A stretch of DNA of 64,000 nucleotides from Sanguinoderma infundibulare (GCA_032821775.1 JAVLRN010000003.1:496001-560000), one strand, 5' to 3'. Counted from the stretch's first letter, positions 34,124-46,771 are shown. Made by a program: numbers and translations. The notes: generated by a model from the letters alone, not told the origin.

Positions 34124-35129
34124 ATGTCCTACATCGTGAAGAACATCGGTGTCCTCTCCGGCTCGTCCCCCCTGTCCCCCGGTGGGAAGGTGAACGGCAA
34201 GGACATTGTGTACAACGCTCAGACTCTGGAGACGATGGCGAAGAACTTGCTGGCAACGTGTGAGTGTTTTTCGCGGTCCCGTTAACATTTTCCAACTAAC
34301 CCGTCGTCTTTGATGTGACGTTTCCAAGTCTTCGAGGGAGGATCTCCTCAGCTCATTGTCGTCAGCGACTCCAAGGTCGACCTAGAGGACGCCTCATCTC
34401 CCTCTCTCTCCGCTACGACATCCTCTTCCCCTCCCCTCAGCGCAGCTCCCTCCCCCTCTCTCCTCACCGCGGCGCCATCCCGCCCGACCCTCGCCCGCGC
34501 ATCGACAACTGTGACCCTTATAGGCGTCGACTCTACCTCGTTCGCCCTTCCTCCTGTCCTCAGCACCCACGTGGCGGAGATGCACCGCGTACTCTCCGGC
34601 CTCGAGAGCACCGACGACCTCGCGCGCCGCCTGCGCGGTCACCTCTCCGCCGACGTGGCCCCGCACCTGGCCAAGGATGGCAACCTTGACCAGGATGCGG
34701 TCCCCATCACCGTCCCTGTCACGATCGAGGTCGTACAAGCGCGGTCGGCAAAGAGTCTCGGGAAGCAGAAGGCGGCGCCGCTCAAGTCGGCCATGCGACC
34801 GCCGCGGAAGCGCTCTCACCTGCGGCACGACGAACTGGTGGGCCGCGTCCAGGCCGAGGATGGCTACCTCGGCCCGGACGGCGAGCCCATGTCTCCCATC
34901 GAAATCGCACTCGCAGAGGCCAAGCGGCGCGCGAAGAGGAAGGCGCGGGGGATGAAGACCGTGCGTTGGGCAGCAGAAGTCATCGAGTGGGCAAGTTGTC
35001 TTCGACGTTGATTACCGTGCACGCGGAGGCTGACTGGTCGAGTTTGAGCAGGAGATTCGAGCGAATCGGCCTGAGACGGGACTGGAGCGGATGGAGTGCC
35101 ACAGGCGACGCGGATACACGGTGGGCTGA
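34124..35129 (+). CDS. Hypothetical basic protein, about 294 aa
   Basis: Exon 1 (34124-34259) starts MSYIVKNIGVLSGSSPLSPG. A 69-nt GT-AG intron leads to exon 2 from 34329. The middle is Ser/Ala/Pro-rich, the second half basic (SAMRPPRKRSHLRHDELVGR, KRRAKRKARGMKTVRWAAEV), suggesting a nuclear or nucleic-acid-binding protein (inference). Without further splicing the frame stops at 35011 (272 aa). A 52-nt intron with a GCAAGT donor at 34991 and AG at 35041-35042 instead joins in phase to FEQEIRANRPETGLERMECH and a stop at 35127-35129 (294 aa), a more protein-like end, so I prefer it. Unrecognised family. Confidence 0.6.
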
Positions 35130-35210
35130 GTGGCATGATCTCAGCGGTATGTTCTTTGCCCTCTATTCTATCATTTTAGGTCAGCTTATCCTTTATGTTC
35201 GCCTCATAGG

Positions 35211-35500
35211 GACACGGACATGGACGTGGATACGGACGACTCGGTCGCGGACTTCGACTCGGACTCGGACTTCGCCTCGGACTCGGACGCGGATTCGGAT
35301 ACGGACATGGCGCGATTACGGACGCTGGACTCGAAGACGGACTCGGACTCGGGCACGGAAGCGGACTCTAATACGGACATTGCGCGATTACGGACAAGGC
35401 GCGATTACGGACGCGGGGCACGAAGACGGACGCTGGGCACGAAGACGGTCGCTGGACTCGGGCGCGAAGACGGAGACGGACGCGGTATCATGCGCTGGTC
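35211..35500. repeat. GGACNC-type hexamer-rich minisatellite
   Basis: Degenerate GGACTC/GGACAC/GGATAC hexamers dominate. A 14-bp GCGCGATTACGGAC recurs at 35310, 35382 and 35399. One frame reads Asp/Ser-rich, another Arg/Thr-rich; neither is a convincing gene. Confidence 0.7.
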
Positions 35501-36103
35501 GCATTCTGTCTGACTCTGCTAGTAGGACTCGCGCTCGCTGAACTTTTTGCTTTTTCAGGCTTGGACTCTGCAAGTTTCGGGCGATCCGGGGGGAGGCGAA
35601 CAGTGACGGCCGCCCTGTTCGTCTTTCCTTGGGTTTGCCTGGCGACGTCGGTCCTCAAGACACAGGTACGTATCCCGAGGGAGGGACTCCGGTCCTGGCG
35701 CATACCTCTCCGTGGTCCTCGGGACGAGTACCTGCTTGCGAGCAGGGAAAGCGAAATGCGATTTTCATCGTTTGCCCCTCTCTCTCTCAGAGGCCATCAT
35801 GTCATGCGAACGGCGCCAGTTAATGCAATTGCACAGTTGTACGCGTAGGATGCGCAACATGGCGGGCGGACATGGTGCTCATTGCCCAAAGGTGGAGGCC
35901 TTCAGGGGACAAGCGGCTGACAGGGGAGTATACTCATAGACCGTACGGATCGAGCCCGGGTGTTGTCGACGACAAGCCAGCCGCCCACTCGCGGCTGGCA
36001 CCCCACTTACCTTGCACTCCTACCACCATCTGCTAGTCAGAACCCCTTCCATACTCGTACTTATCGCTGCTGCGCAGTACCCTCCACCATCTTCATCATC
36101 ACC
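35501..36103. other. Intergenic, no firm gene
   Basis: Short frames only. The last 100 bases would be promoter and leader of the gene at 36104. Confidence 0.5.
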
Positions 36104-36874
36104 ATGTCTTGCCCCACCTCCCCCATCCTCCGCGACTCCATCACCTCCCCCGTCCTCCGCCCTGGCGCTTGGGCCCGCACGCCCTTCGGCACCCCCTTCT
36201 TCAAGCTCAAGGTTGGCGCCGTCGATCCCGACTCCGGCCCCCGCTCCAGCGCGTTTGTCAAGCGGCCGATGAGTGCCCGGATGTGGGAGGAGATTCGCGC
36301 CTGGGAGAAGCTCCAGCGAACCGGTAAGCTCCCCGAGAACAGAGCGTATGCGGCCGTACTTCAGAGGAACCGTCTTCTTGCAGGAAACGACGCTGGCGTC
36401 GCTCCTCCGAGCGTCGAAAGGACCACCGGGTTTGGGTTGGGAGTGGACGGGGCTGGCTACCCCAACCACTTCGAACCTGACCTCGACCGTCCTCGAGACG
36501 TGACAAGGACCACCGGCGAGCGGCCCATCTCGACGACCGGCGCCCCGACCGACGACGATCTCGACCTCCTCTGGCCCGACACGTACTCGATCGCCTCCGA
36601 CTCTGACATCGACTACATACTCGACGGCTTCGTGGTCATCGACATGGCCGACGCCACTGGTTCTGTCTTCTGGAAAGACACCCGCAGGCGGCGGCGCAAG
36701 GTCAGCCCTTCTTTCGCGATATTCCAGGACGTTTGTGAACTCACCATCGTCGCCAGGTTGCGCGAACGGCAGGCTCTCCGGGCCGTTGGTCTCGCTTCCT
36801 CAGCCTACTTCGTCCTGCAGCTAAGAGGGAGCTGTAGATACTGGAGGAGCGTTGGCACTTGGCGATGCGGGTAG
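36104..36874 (+). CDS. Hypothetical protein, 256 aa
   Basis: Uninterrupted frame. ATG 36104 is chosen for its ACCATGTC context and the natural start MSCPTSPILRDS; the frame is open upstream to 35960. Features are an N-terminal Ser/Pro segment, a helix-like MSARMWEEIRAWEKLQRTGK (a short residue-position match to fungal small-protein families, not assigned), an acidic stretch (DDDLDLLWPDTYSIASDSDI) and a C-terminal Arg-rich helix. No known domain. The last 25 codons may be intronic or untranslated if an unseen splice occurs near 36700. Confidence 0.5.
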   Translation: MSCPTSPILRDSITSPVLRPGAWARTPFGTPFFKLKVGAVDPDSGPRSSAFVKRPMSARMWEEIRAWEKLQRTGKLPENRAYAAVLQRNRLLAGNDAGVAPPSVERTTGFGLGVDGAGYPNHFEPDLDRPRDVTRTTGERPISTTGAPTDDDLDLLWPDTYSIASDSDIDYILDGFVVIDMADATGSVFWKDTRRRRRKVSPSFAIFQDVCELTIVARLRERQALRAVGLASSAYFVLQLRGSCRYWRSVGTWRCG

Positions 36875-37310
36875 TGGGATGGCGACCTGCTACTTGCTGA
36901 ACCAAGCTGTATTCGGAAGTGGAGGATGTGGACGACTGGTGGATGGACAATTCGGCTTGGCTCGGACCGTAGTGTTGATCTAGCTTTGCGAACTAGGACC
37001 GGACCTTAGTGTATATGGGCTCTCGCTTCGTTGTCCCTGTCATGTAGTCGTCCGTATCCTGTAGTTGTAGTTAGTCGTCGGCGATGATGCAGGCAGTGGG
37101 ATGGCGACCTACTACCTGCGGAGCCTAATATCGGCTCCGAAGTGGAGGATTCGGACGGTTGGTCCTCGGGTTTGGGTCGCACTGTACTCGTCCTGTAGTG
37201 CCCCAGTTAGCGTTCTGGGGATGGACCTTTCTGTATGGGCTCTTGTATTCTGTTCTACCTATCCTGTAGTCACTGAAATCCTGTAACTGTAGTTACTTCC
37301 AGTGTTTCGT
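36864..37310. repeat. Imperfect tandem duplication, unit about 220 bp
   Basis: 36864-37080 and 37081-37310 share the same order of blocks: GTGGGATGGCGACCT, GAAGTGGAGGAT, GGACCTT then TATGGGCTCT, and CCTGTAGT. It starts at the end of the preceding gene, so the second copy may be a duplicated 3' region. Confidence 0.75.
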
Positions 37311-38030
37311 GTACGCAGAGCGGAGTGGGGCAGGACGGGGAGGATCATCCTCATCCTGCTCACCTGCTGTTGCGTCACGAAGCGCATGGTTAGGCAAACA
37401 CAATAATACAAACGGGAAGGTCCACTCACATCCTCGGAATATAGCATGCCATTGAAGGTCGCAATGCTTCTGGCATATCGTTGCTGCGATGGCGTTCAGG
37501 GCCCGGGTGAGGATGGTGGCTGAAGCGCTGATGCATGATGATTGGCGCACTGTTGACGCCTGTGAAATCGGCATACTCCGAGACCGTTGACTGCACCTTG
37601 ATCCTCTGAACCGTCTAGAAAGCAGCCACTAGCATTCACGAGGCATTTTGACACAGAATCACCATGTAATTATACTGCTGACTGTTTTCAAGTGCCCCAG
37701 CTGACGTCGATGACAAAAATAACCGTCGGACCGCTCGACCCACTGCGACCGAATGGAAGCACGATAGATAGCGAAGAAAGTCGAATATTTTCCAGAGCAG
37801 ATGCGGTGAGTTGGCCCAGCAAGTTCATCGTGCGAGTTGAAGTGGAACTTCCTGGAGAGTTAAGTACTTATACCTCACGGAGCTAGGCTGTCAGAAAGCT
37901 TCAGAACGTATGCAAGTACAAAAAATCTGATAGTATTGAGCATATCAATGCTGGGTGTCCGTCATAACGAGGAAGCCTTCGTATATGGGCTCCAAATGGA
38001 ACACAAGCCAAGGATGCTGACGGTACCAGT
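37311..38030. other. Intergenic, no gene seen
   Basis: Short frames on both strands without family features. Confidence 0.5.
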
Positions 38031-38777
38031 CTAGTTACTATCCTTCTTCTCACCCTCCTCTTCCTCCTCCCTCTCCTTTTTGATCCTGAACTGGGCACTC
38101 GTCGCCAGCACCGTCACCGTGGGCTGCGGGGACGACGTCGAGTTGTCTTCAACTTCGACACCAGTCGCCACTGTACGGGGCATCCCGGTAAGTTTTCGGT
38201 GTCTCGTTTCTATCTGATGATGAAATACACTTACATGCGACGGTGTAGTCGTTCCCGGTGATCACGTTCGGGACCTCGACCATGGCACGACCGGAGTCCA
38301 AGTCGATGTCATCGGCGAGGATCACTACGCAACATGCGCAGCCCGCCTCGGTCAGCATCCCCGCGCATCGATCGTCAGAGGACGAGCAACTTACCCCAAG
38401 GGATTGGAGCGTTGGCCTTGTTGAGCAAGAGCTTCGGCAGGCTCTGATTCTTCTCAGGCTCCTCCTCGCCGCTCCAACGCTTGTCATGCTCCTTCTTGCC
38501 GATCTCCCTGCAGATGCCCCAGAAAACCCTCGTCAGCGACGGTCAACAACTTACATGCAGCGGGGCAAGAGGAAACGTACCAGATGACCTTTTGCGTGTC
38601 GCCAACGTGCCAGACGGTCGTGTTGCACGGCTGGATGATCACCAAGGAAGTGACGTTCCCGGTGCCGTCACGGAGCTTGAGGCCAGCCGGCGTGGCCGAT
38701 CCGCCCTGGGAAAGGACGGCAACTGCGACGAGGGGGATGAGAGCGAAATTGACGAAGGTGGTGGTCTTGGCGAACAT
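38031..38777 (-). CDS. Small secreted KRE9/KNH1-like Ig-fold protein with charged tail, 179 aa
   Basis: Exons 38777-38581, 38507-38395, 38324-38235 and 38170-38031 (540 nt, all phases agree). Signal peptide is about residues 1-26 (FALIPLVAVAVLSQGGSATP). The core follows the KRE9/KNH1 N-terminal pattern of fungal wall proteins: IIQPCNTTVWHVGDTQKVIW, then VILADDIDLDSGRAMVEVPN with VITGNDYTV, then VTVLATSAQFRI. Unlike classical members it has no Ser/Thr-rich or GPI tail but ends in a Lys/Glu run (KKEREEEEGEKKDSN). Intron positions and phases equal those of the paralogue at 49602. Role in wall or matrix is inferred. Confidence 0.8.
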
Positions 38778-38880
38778 GACGGGGTGGTGGGCTGGTGGGC
38801 TGGGCGGGCGTTGGGAGGTAGCCGGACAGGTCGGGAGATGCGAGGCTGTTGGGCTGGAGGATTGTGGCGTCGGCGGCGGT

Positions 38881-38888
38881 ATTTTATA
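38881..38888 (-). promoter_or_regulatory. TATA box for the 38031-38777 gene
   Basis: TATAAAAT on the minus strand, about 105 bp upstream of the ATG. The paralogue at 49602 has TATAAAAG at nearly the same distance. Confidence 0.6.
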
Positions 38889-41800
38889 CCCGACTACGAG
38901 GCTTCAGAGGGTACCTCGTCGGAGACCTCCATGCCAGGACACTCACCACTCAGGGCACGCGCCACCTCTGCGACTCCACTGACCCTTTTGAAAAGATCTT
39001 GTTTGTCACCAAGTGAGAAATCGGCATACGCAGGTCCGTCTCAGGCCTGCATGTCGCCGCCGCCCCACTGAGATATTATGTGGAGCACCAGGAGGGATTG
39101 CGTAACCACCGTCTCGCAGAAGGACGCCCCCAAGGCTCGAGGTCCGTTTGTCGTGACGGCGGGGAACACTTCCCACAATGTTGCTACTCTTTCCAGGTGA
39201 TAGGAAATTCGAACGTATCCCTCTGTTTTTTTCCGTGAATGCCATGTCGATGCCGTTTCTACTCATTCAGCCGCTCCATCCTTGCCGGGTCGCATCATAT
39301 TTCGACGCCTGTCGAAACGTCATACGAGGAGTCAGCGGCGGCGAACACAATGACGCATTTTCCTTATTACGACAGTGACTTCGGGGTGCTCGCCGAAACA
39401 GTCTACGCGACGCGTCTCTCGATGTCGCTAGAAGCTTGCGCTCCACCATAGCTCGGAGGACCTCGTTATCCCATGGGATGGACGCCATGTGAAGTCATCG
39501 AAGATTTATGTGGACGTGGGGTGCCGTATCTCCATCATGTTTGGTCCTCCTGGGGTTCTTGCCTGGGCCCCCGCCCTGCCCGAAATATTCAGGCTGGACG
39601 TTGGACGTTCCAAGTAACCTTCAAGCGGCGTTAGTGCTCGGGTACGGTCTTTTCCTTAATTGGCACTCACCGCTCCCTCAGTGTTTCCGTACAACCTCGG
39701 CCCCGACAGGACGCCTCCCACGAAATCCTGGAGTTCTCCATATTTAGTGACGATATCTCGTGTGGTGAAATGACCGCCACTTTTGCTCATACGGACCACA
39801 AGGACCTCCTCCAGTCGGGCATCAGTTGCCGTTTATGACCGAATTTTCTTGTCCCTCGACCAATCAAATCTTGACGCTCTGATGCTAGATTGCACCGTCA
39901 CCAGGTAAACTCGGATTTCCCGAGCGGAGCGCCACAACGCGAAAGGTGGCGGTGTTAGGAGGCCGCCGAGACTCGAGAAAAACATCCAGGAAGGAAGGAT
40001 GACGTTAACCACGCGACAGACACGCATTCCACACGCGAGGACCACGCGGACATCCAGACCACATCCCGATGTCCAACAGTCAGCGCGGGAGAAGCTCGAC
40101 AGTCTCCCACATCACCGAACCAACAGCGCCACGGAAATTCAGAACGCTCGGACGAGAAGAATGGTATATTTCATGTCGAGCAGCGTAATCTGAAATTTGA
40201 ATGATTACAGGCTGGCAAAATGAGCGCATATATGCGTCGTTGGCCTCTATGGCATTCCTGTTTCCGGGGTTTGCGAATAGCGGGCGCGGTCCACAGACGG
40301 TGCGTTTTTCCCCCATGTATCGCTAGGGATGAACCCCGGTATACTCTGGCAATTGGGCCATACCCGTGCCCGTGCCCGCACTATGTATATCCGTGGATGT
40401 CGGGTACGGGTACGACCCTGTTTGGCGCAAGAAGCCTACATCTCCTCTCCAGCCAGCCTTCATATCGGCATCCTGTTCATCTTCGAGCTACAGCGCTCCT
40501 GGATCGTAGTTCCCTGTCGACTCGCGTGTTGTCTCTCGATTAGGCACCACGAGCACCGGTGTGAAGCCTGAGCTCTGTCGGTGCCATCCCAAACGTAGAT
40601 AGGTGGCGGCGCCACAAAGGCTGCAATTGATTGAGCGAAGGCCTCGGAGCAACCGAGGAGGCGTACGTACAGTCACCTCCGCCATCACGTAAATGGGAGG
40701 AACTTCGGAAGGTTAAATGTACCTTGTCGCCCTGAATGACCAGGCCGACCATGACTGGATTCTCATGGACGGAAATAGCGGCGAAGCTGCGGTTGGCTGT
40801 CTCCTGGGGAGGCGCGGCTCACGAGCTCATGAAGTCAACTAGTGTGGCCGGACTTGCCGAACCTTACGCCAGACCAGGGCATCCATGGCTCCGGCAACAT
40901 AATGGTACGCGTGGTGCTCTTGTGGATGGATTCGGCGAACTACATTAGCTTGCCTACAATGATAAGCTATCACGACACCGCATGCGTGACGGGCCCGAAG
41001 TGTGCTGTAGGCACCTGCGCAACCTCAGCCCATACCAGCTCATACTTTGAGTCAAAGTATTCGCGATGACCGTCTTCGACGTCATCTCCTATCTATCCAT
41101 GCCTGACAGGCCCGTTGGCGTCCCGAGCCATGTGAGGACAGGAAATGGGAGTAGTCTCGACTCCGATGAAGAGATACGCTGTTGATGAACCTCGTGCCGA
41201 TCGCTTCCAGATCGAGAGGTAATATATGGAATGCGACCACTCACCGATGAGTTACTTCGCACCTTCCAAACTTCCGAAGAGAATGACAGTCATCCATTGC
41301 GCGATTGGTCGAGTCATCGACCCGTTGCCTTGATGTGCCCCGTTGGTGCTGGGAGCATTGGACATTGTGCATGCGCGTGGGGGAGTCGCATTTGCAGGCG
41401 ATGCAAGATTGAGATCTGACGACTGCTGGCCGATCGGGCACCTCAATTAATGTGTTGCCACCGCCCTGTGTGATGCGTACGCATTCCCGCTCGAGGCCTT
41501 GAGGGCTGGTAGAGGGGTTCTACCATCACCACTTCTCTGTTGGTTGTTGCCGGCTAGGTGCATCTCTAAGTTCTTCTGGGGGCGAAGCCGTTAATGTCAG
41601 TGTCAACGATCAGAACTGCCGCCATTGCCCAATGCCCCGAGGCTAGCCCATCGATATCGTGTTTGGATTCCGATGACTCGACCCGAAACATCTCGGTCCC
41701 TTGGTCCGCGAGACCAGTGCAGGCGCGAAGTCCTCTGGGTGGCGTTGTCGTCATGTTCGATCCCACCATGGTAAGGCGTGCAGTCGGCGATGGACGAAGC

Positions 41801-42667
41801 AATGTGTGCTGAGCATGGGCAGGAGTGCATGGGAGCGCGGAGGGGACGGAGGCGCTGGGGCGTGGCAGGGCGCGCGGCGCGTGGCTGTCGCTTATGCTCA
41901 GCGGGCCCCTGCCTGCCCCTCCCGGCACTGGCTTTTTGACTTCTGCGTCGAATCGAATGAGAGCGCAGCGGGGCGGATATGAACGCAGGAATCAGCCAGG
42001 GCACGGCGCTCACAGGGGGCTGAATGAGGGCGACCGGACCGAGGCATTGCGGACGGCGGTAATCAGCCTCGAGGCAACCACGACCTGCCATAGACGGCTG
42101 CCCACCGCATTGTGTAGAGGACGACGGCTTGTACCCGCACACTCGACCGCCACGTTGGAAACGCGAGTACAATGGGCTGCCGCGACCTATGAAGGTGCGA
42201 TCTCTTCTGCTCTGCACGTTTATCCTTTCCGACGCATCATCTCTCTCGTCCTCCACATCCAGTGACTTTGGCCTCCCAGAGTCCTCCATAGATTATGCCC
42301 AGTCTATCGCCCCAGCGCAGCCGGAAAGTAGCCCAGTCTCCACTCAGCCAGCAAGGTTAGTCCTTGTCCACCTTCTCCCATCACCCTTTGTTCTTCGCGT
42401 GGCGTCGCTTCGCCGGCCTCTCACTTCACCGTGCTTCATTGTAGTGGGTGCGGTAACCTATCGATCCTCTCGCGGCAGAACGCACCGAGCGGGATCGTCG
42501 GCTCTCCAAACATCAGCCCGTTGTCTATTGCGTGCGCTTTACGTCTGACGAGTTAGTCTATTAACCGCTGTGTCGCTTTTGAGCCCGGAATCGCCTTCTT
42601 GCGCCAGCACGCTTCTTTCTCCCCTCACGTTCCCACCAAGCTCATCCGCCCCCGTACAGCAGGTCCA
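38889..42667. other. Long gene-poor stretch
   Basis: No frame longer than about 230 codons, and none shows a known motif, coherent splice chain or plausible composition. The largest (41603-42289, minus) is Arg/Ser/Pro-rich with no features. A minus-strand segment near 40740-40800 faintly resembles the N-terminal edge of a multicopper oxidase but is not supported further. May hold undetected short multi-exon genes. Confidence 0.45.
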
Positions 42668-45600
42668 ATGCAGAACAACATAACGCCCCGTGAGATGACC
42701 CCGTCTCCGTCGTTTCGCGAGAAACAGCGGACGATCAAGGCGCACTCTCTGCCCACCGTCCCTTCCGTCGGCCAGATCCTCGCAAACCAGAACCGTGATG
42801 GGCCGATGATGTACGCCCAAGGACAACAGCAACAGCCGAGCCCGACCGCGTCCAACTCGTCGCACCAGTCCCGCCGCTCCCCGCCCCCGACGGCGCGCAT
42901 CTCGCCGACATCCTCGAAGCTCATTCCCGGAGCCGGAGAGCGTCCGACCTCCCCGTCGCCACCCGTCCTCCACCACGCGTCGATCGTGCCGCAACTCGTC
43001 AGCCAGGCGCTCCCGAACCCGCACCACCCCCGGCCCGTTCCGCGCGGTGCCCCGCCAGCGTTCCTGAACCAGTTCCAGACCGCAGAGGAGAGATGGGCGG
43101 TGACGGAAGAACTCATGGCCGAATTCGAGCGTGAGCACTACAACTCCCACCCGGCGGGCACGTCGGGCGTCGCTTACGCCGGTGGCGCGGCGTCCAACGG
43201 CGTTAAGCGCCGCGACTCGCTCAACGGTAATGTCAACCCGGCCGTCGAGCGCGTCAAGGCGACCGATCGCGCGTCCCCGAAGGATTCGGATAACGGGAGC
43301 GTCGCGAAGCGTCAGCTGCCAATGCAGCCGATGGCGATGGCGATGAAGGAGCAAGGCGTGAGCGCGGTGTCACGCGAGAGTCCCACTGGCAAGGGACATA
43401 CGCGCGAGCGGTCGGGCACGGTGTCATCGCAGCAGCTCGCCGCCGCCCAGGAGGTGCGGACGCCTGAGTACCGCGGTTCACCGCAATACCAGACTCCGAT
43501 GACGTCGCCCGGCGAGCGCACAGCGTCGTACACCCAGTACGTGCCCGACAACTACCAGAGCCAGCAGAGCGCGCAACAGATCGTGCCCAGGAAACCTGTC
43601 CCGGCTGCTGTTGCTTCGGATGGCAGCGCGACGCGTCTCACGCCCCCCGCGTCGTCGAAGTTGGGAACTATTAGCACGCACACGCCACCGTTGCAAGTCA
43701 TGGGTTCGCGCCCGCCCGATCGCTCGCTTCCGTTGCAGGAGCCTGAGGAAGACAATGGGCACGAGGACTTTGATCACGACGAGCCCGAGTACACGGATCG
43801 GCACCACTCCCCCGCCCCCTCGTCCGACCTGTATCCCGAAGGCCACACGATTCGTTACGACACGCACCACGAACGCCGAGACGACGATGACGACGAAACG
43901 CTTAACGAAGAAGGTGAAGAACATCTACAGCAAAACAAGAGCAGTGAAGACTCCGAAGCCGGGTTCACGCCACGCTCGCCCTCCGCGATGCTCCCAGAGC
44001 GTCCCAATGTGCCTTACGGCCCGCAGGCAAGCCAGTATGCGGAGAATCAGAAGACGATTCGCGCTGCGAAGCACCGTTCCGGACCAACGGACCAGCTCGG
44101 TATGCGCAGCTTCGATCCGGCGATGTTCGAGCGCGACACGGTCAACAACTTGAGGAGCAATGGTACGCAGGACGCTCCATCCAGCGCGATCCGCGAGCGC
44201 GCCTCGCAATCACCACAGCAGCAGGTCCCTTCATCCCAACCTGAGGCCTCCAGACAGCAAATTCCCCAGTACGATTCTCGTCAGTACCCGATGAACTTGA
44301 ACCGCGTCCTAGATCAACGCCTGGGATATGGATGGAACCAATCGAGCACGATGTCACAGTCAGACGACATGCAAAGCCTCTTCGACGACCCGACGTCCTC
44401 GTACCTCCACACCTTCCTCCGCTCGGCCAGCGCCCGCCCTGGCGCGCCCGTCCCGCCGACTCCCCAAAGCCACACCGCTGCGCCGTCCCCCTCTCCACTT
44501 ATCTCGGCCATGCCATCCGACATAGAACCCAGACAGATAGGCTCGCCGTACCCCTACCCATTCACGCACATCCGCCGCTCGACGGTGTCCGGCCCGCTCC
44601 AGGCGCCGTCCTCGACGTACGACATGAACAACCCGAACGTCATCCGCGAGCAGCTCGCGCTCCAGATGCAGATCTACGCGCTCAACAACGGCCTCGCGCA
44701 GCCCTCGTCCGAGTCCGCGTTCTCGCCGTCCTCGACGCCCTTCCCCGGTCCCGGGTACAACCCGTGGGCGTTCGTGCCTGCCGGGGGCGGCCTCGGGCTG
44801 AACGAGCAGACGGTGGCGGCGAGCATTCGGTCGAGCCCGAGCCACGAGCCCGTGAACCTGCCGCCGCCCCCGCCGATGCGTGGGCGGGGGCTGCGGAGGC
44901 GCGAGCAGAACGGGCACATGCGCGTGCAGCAGCAGACGGTGAGGCCCGTTCGGAGGGTCAAGCCGCCCCCGCGCGTGGACAGCACGCAGCCGAGGGAGAC
45001 GAGCCCGGAGCCGTCGTCGGGCGAGGAGACTGCAGGTGAGGAGCGCTTCGTGGACCAGTTCGTGAGGGAGGTGGATGGAAGCGTGAATGGGAAGGGGAGG
45101 GAGTGGAACGGGATCGAGGCCTCCCCGCCTGGAGAAGACGACGGAGAGTGGGTGGACGAGGAGGAGGACGGCGAGGAGGACGACCTGTTGGACCTCGAGT
45201 TCCACCCTTCGTACGTGAGCAACCCACAGAAGCGGAGGCGGCGGTTCGACACGCGCTGGGATGGGCTGGTCCAGGCGGTAAGTCTCTTATTTTTCGCTCT
45301 CTCGTGCGCTCGACATGCATCTCATTCGATCGCGTTAGTTCCAGGCCCTCGATCGCGAGACCGACGCGACGTTGGTCGTGCTCGCTGCCCCGTCTCATAC
45401 GACCAAGCTCCACTCGCTCACCTCCCGTTCACTCCGCCGAGACCCCGCGCTGATCAACTCAACGGCGCTCGCGAGCGTCCGCCAGTCTTTCTCTCACCTG
45501 GCATCGCAGCGTCGCGCGGCGCGCAAGGCCCAGCGGATGTCTCTCGCGGAGCGTCTGTCGAACCGCTCCGACTCGTCCGCGGACGGCTCGCCGGGCTCTG

Positions 45601-45809
45601 GGACCCCTGGAGAGATGGATCTTCGTCGCGCCCTGGACACGGCGCTCGGCAGCCTGGGCGCGCTCTCGACGATCTACGAGCAGAGGGAGGCACGGTGGCG
45701 TGATGAGATGCGCCGGCTGAACGAGGACCGCGAACGGGTGGAGCTGCTGTTGCACCAGGCGTTGGGCCCGGTGATGATGAACGGCCACGCGGGTCCCAAC
45801 GGGGCTTGA
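42668..45809 (+). CDS. Large disordered hypothetical protein, 1026 aa
   Basis: Exons 42668-45277 and 45339-45809 with a 61-nt intron; phases agree. ATG 42668 is chosen as first Met in a frame open from 42599. The protein is mostly low complexity: Ser/Pro/Gln-rich with an early PPAFLNQFQTAEERW...ELMAEFERE helix, acidic and His/Asp segments at 43740-43920, and a PPPPPMRGRG proline run near 44860. An acidic DDGEWVDEEEDGEEDDLLDL precedes a conserved-looking C-terminal region (RRRFDTRWDGLVQAFQALDR, then SHTTKLHSLTSRS and a coiled-coil-like IYEQREARWRDEMRRLNEDR). It looks like a basidiomycete-conserved regulatory or scaffold protein; function unknown. Confidence 0.8.
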
Positions 45810-46771
45810 GGTTCTTGGCCGTGTAAGGGATTCTCGCACATGACTGTATCAGTGCCACGACGCGTCAGTGTATGTTATTGAGCAGATCTGAGCCCGTCAC
45901 GGTCTCTCTGTACACTTGTAGTTCTCGCCGGGTCTGTAACGATGTTATCATGTTCCATTATGTAGTTTACCATACATGCGACAATGTACGAGGCATCATG
46001 TATCCACTTGAAGCCTACGCCATCCAGGCTGTCGCCGCGGTACATATGCACTGGACGCAACGAACAGGTAAGTTTTCCATGTTCCTTCAAAGGTCTCCAC
46101 CGTGCCTTATAATAGGCGCCTACATAACATGGCGTTTCAACATGGTCAGTTGCTGACTTGCTTGAATATTACCACAACGAACGCTTCACCTGCTTCACCT
46201 GACGTACACCCCAAACTCAGGGATCATATACTCTCAGTCCCCGTCGCGACTTGAACCCTCACGAACCATACGTGTCATCGTCCCCTCGCATCAACCCGAC
46301 GACAGGAGTTCAATATTTCAATACTCATCCTTGCTGACTCAAAAACCCTCGAGGAGTACACGCGTTCTGTTCGAGGAGGTCGGCAAACTCGGCCGCCTGA
46401 CTGTAGCTGTCAAAACCCTAGGACAGTTGAAATCTGGAGGCACGGTGATGGTGAGTTCGTTTGCTACTCGTTTCTTCAACCCCCTGAGCACCTTAACTTT
46501 GCTGCAAACCGTCTTCTAGTGGGCTTCGGTCTCATACATCAACCGCATTTGTTAATAGGGGCGTGGCGGGAGCCTCCGGGGGCCGAGGGCTAGAGCCAGA
46601 GTAGGTCAAGGTCGCGAAGCTGCGTGTAGTGACCCTGATCGTCTTGGATGGAAAGAACATGAAGAAGCTGCTTTTGAAGGAAGAAGAGGACGGAGATGAG
46701 CGGACCCGGGAGAGCAATGCGGACAGCAGGTGCGTGCCTCTACTGCAACCTGTTGCATTCTCCATGCCAAG
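45810..46771. other. Intergenic and uncertain 5' exons of the next gene
   Basis: A frame near 46340-46450 ending at a GTGAGT donor, and another at 46610-46729 (VAKLRVVTLIVLDGKNMKKL), could be first exons of the gene below. The junction 46729/46772 does not keep the frame as I read it, so they are not joined. Confidence 0.4.

Noticed and set aside
40700..40800. Minus-strand segment faintly like the N-terminus of a multicopper oxidase
   Set aside because: No copper motif, start or further exons nearby; similarity rests on a handful of residues.
42539..43354. 271-codon minus-strand frame opposite the 1026-aa gene
   Set aside because: Antisense shadow in GC-rich coding DNA; no domain or splice support.
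46240..46270. GGTTCAAGTC on the minus strand as a tRNA B box
   Set aside because: No A box at proper distance and no cloverleaf could be drawn.
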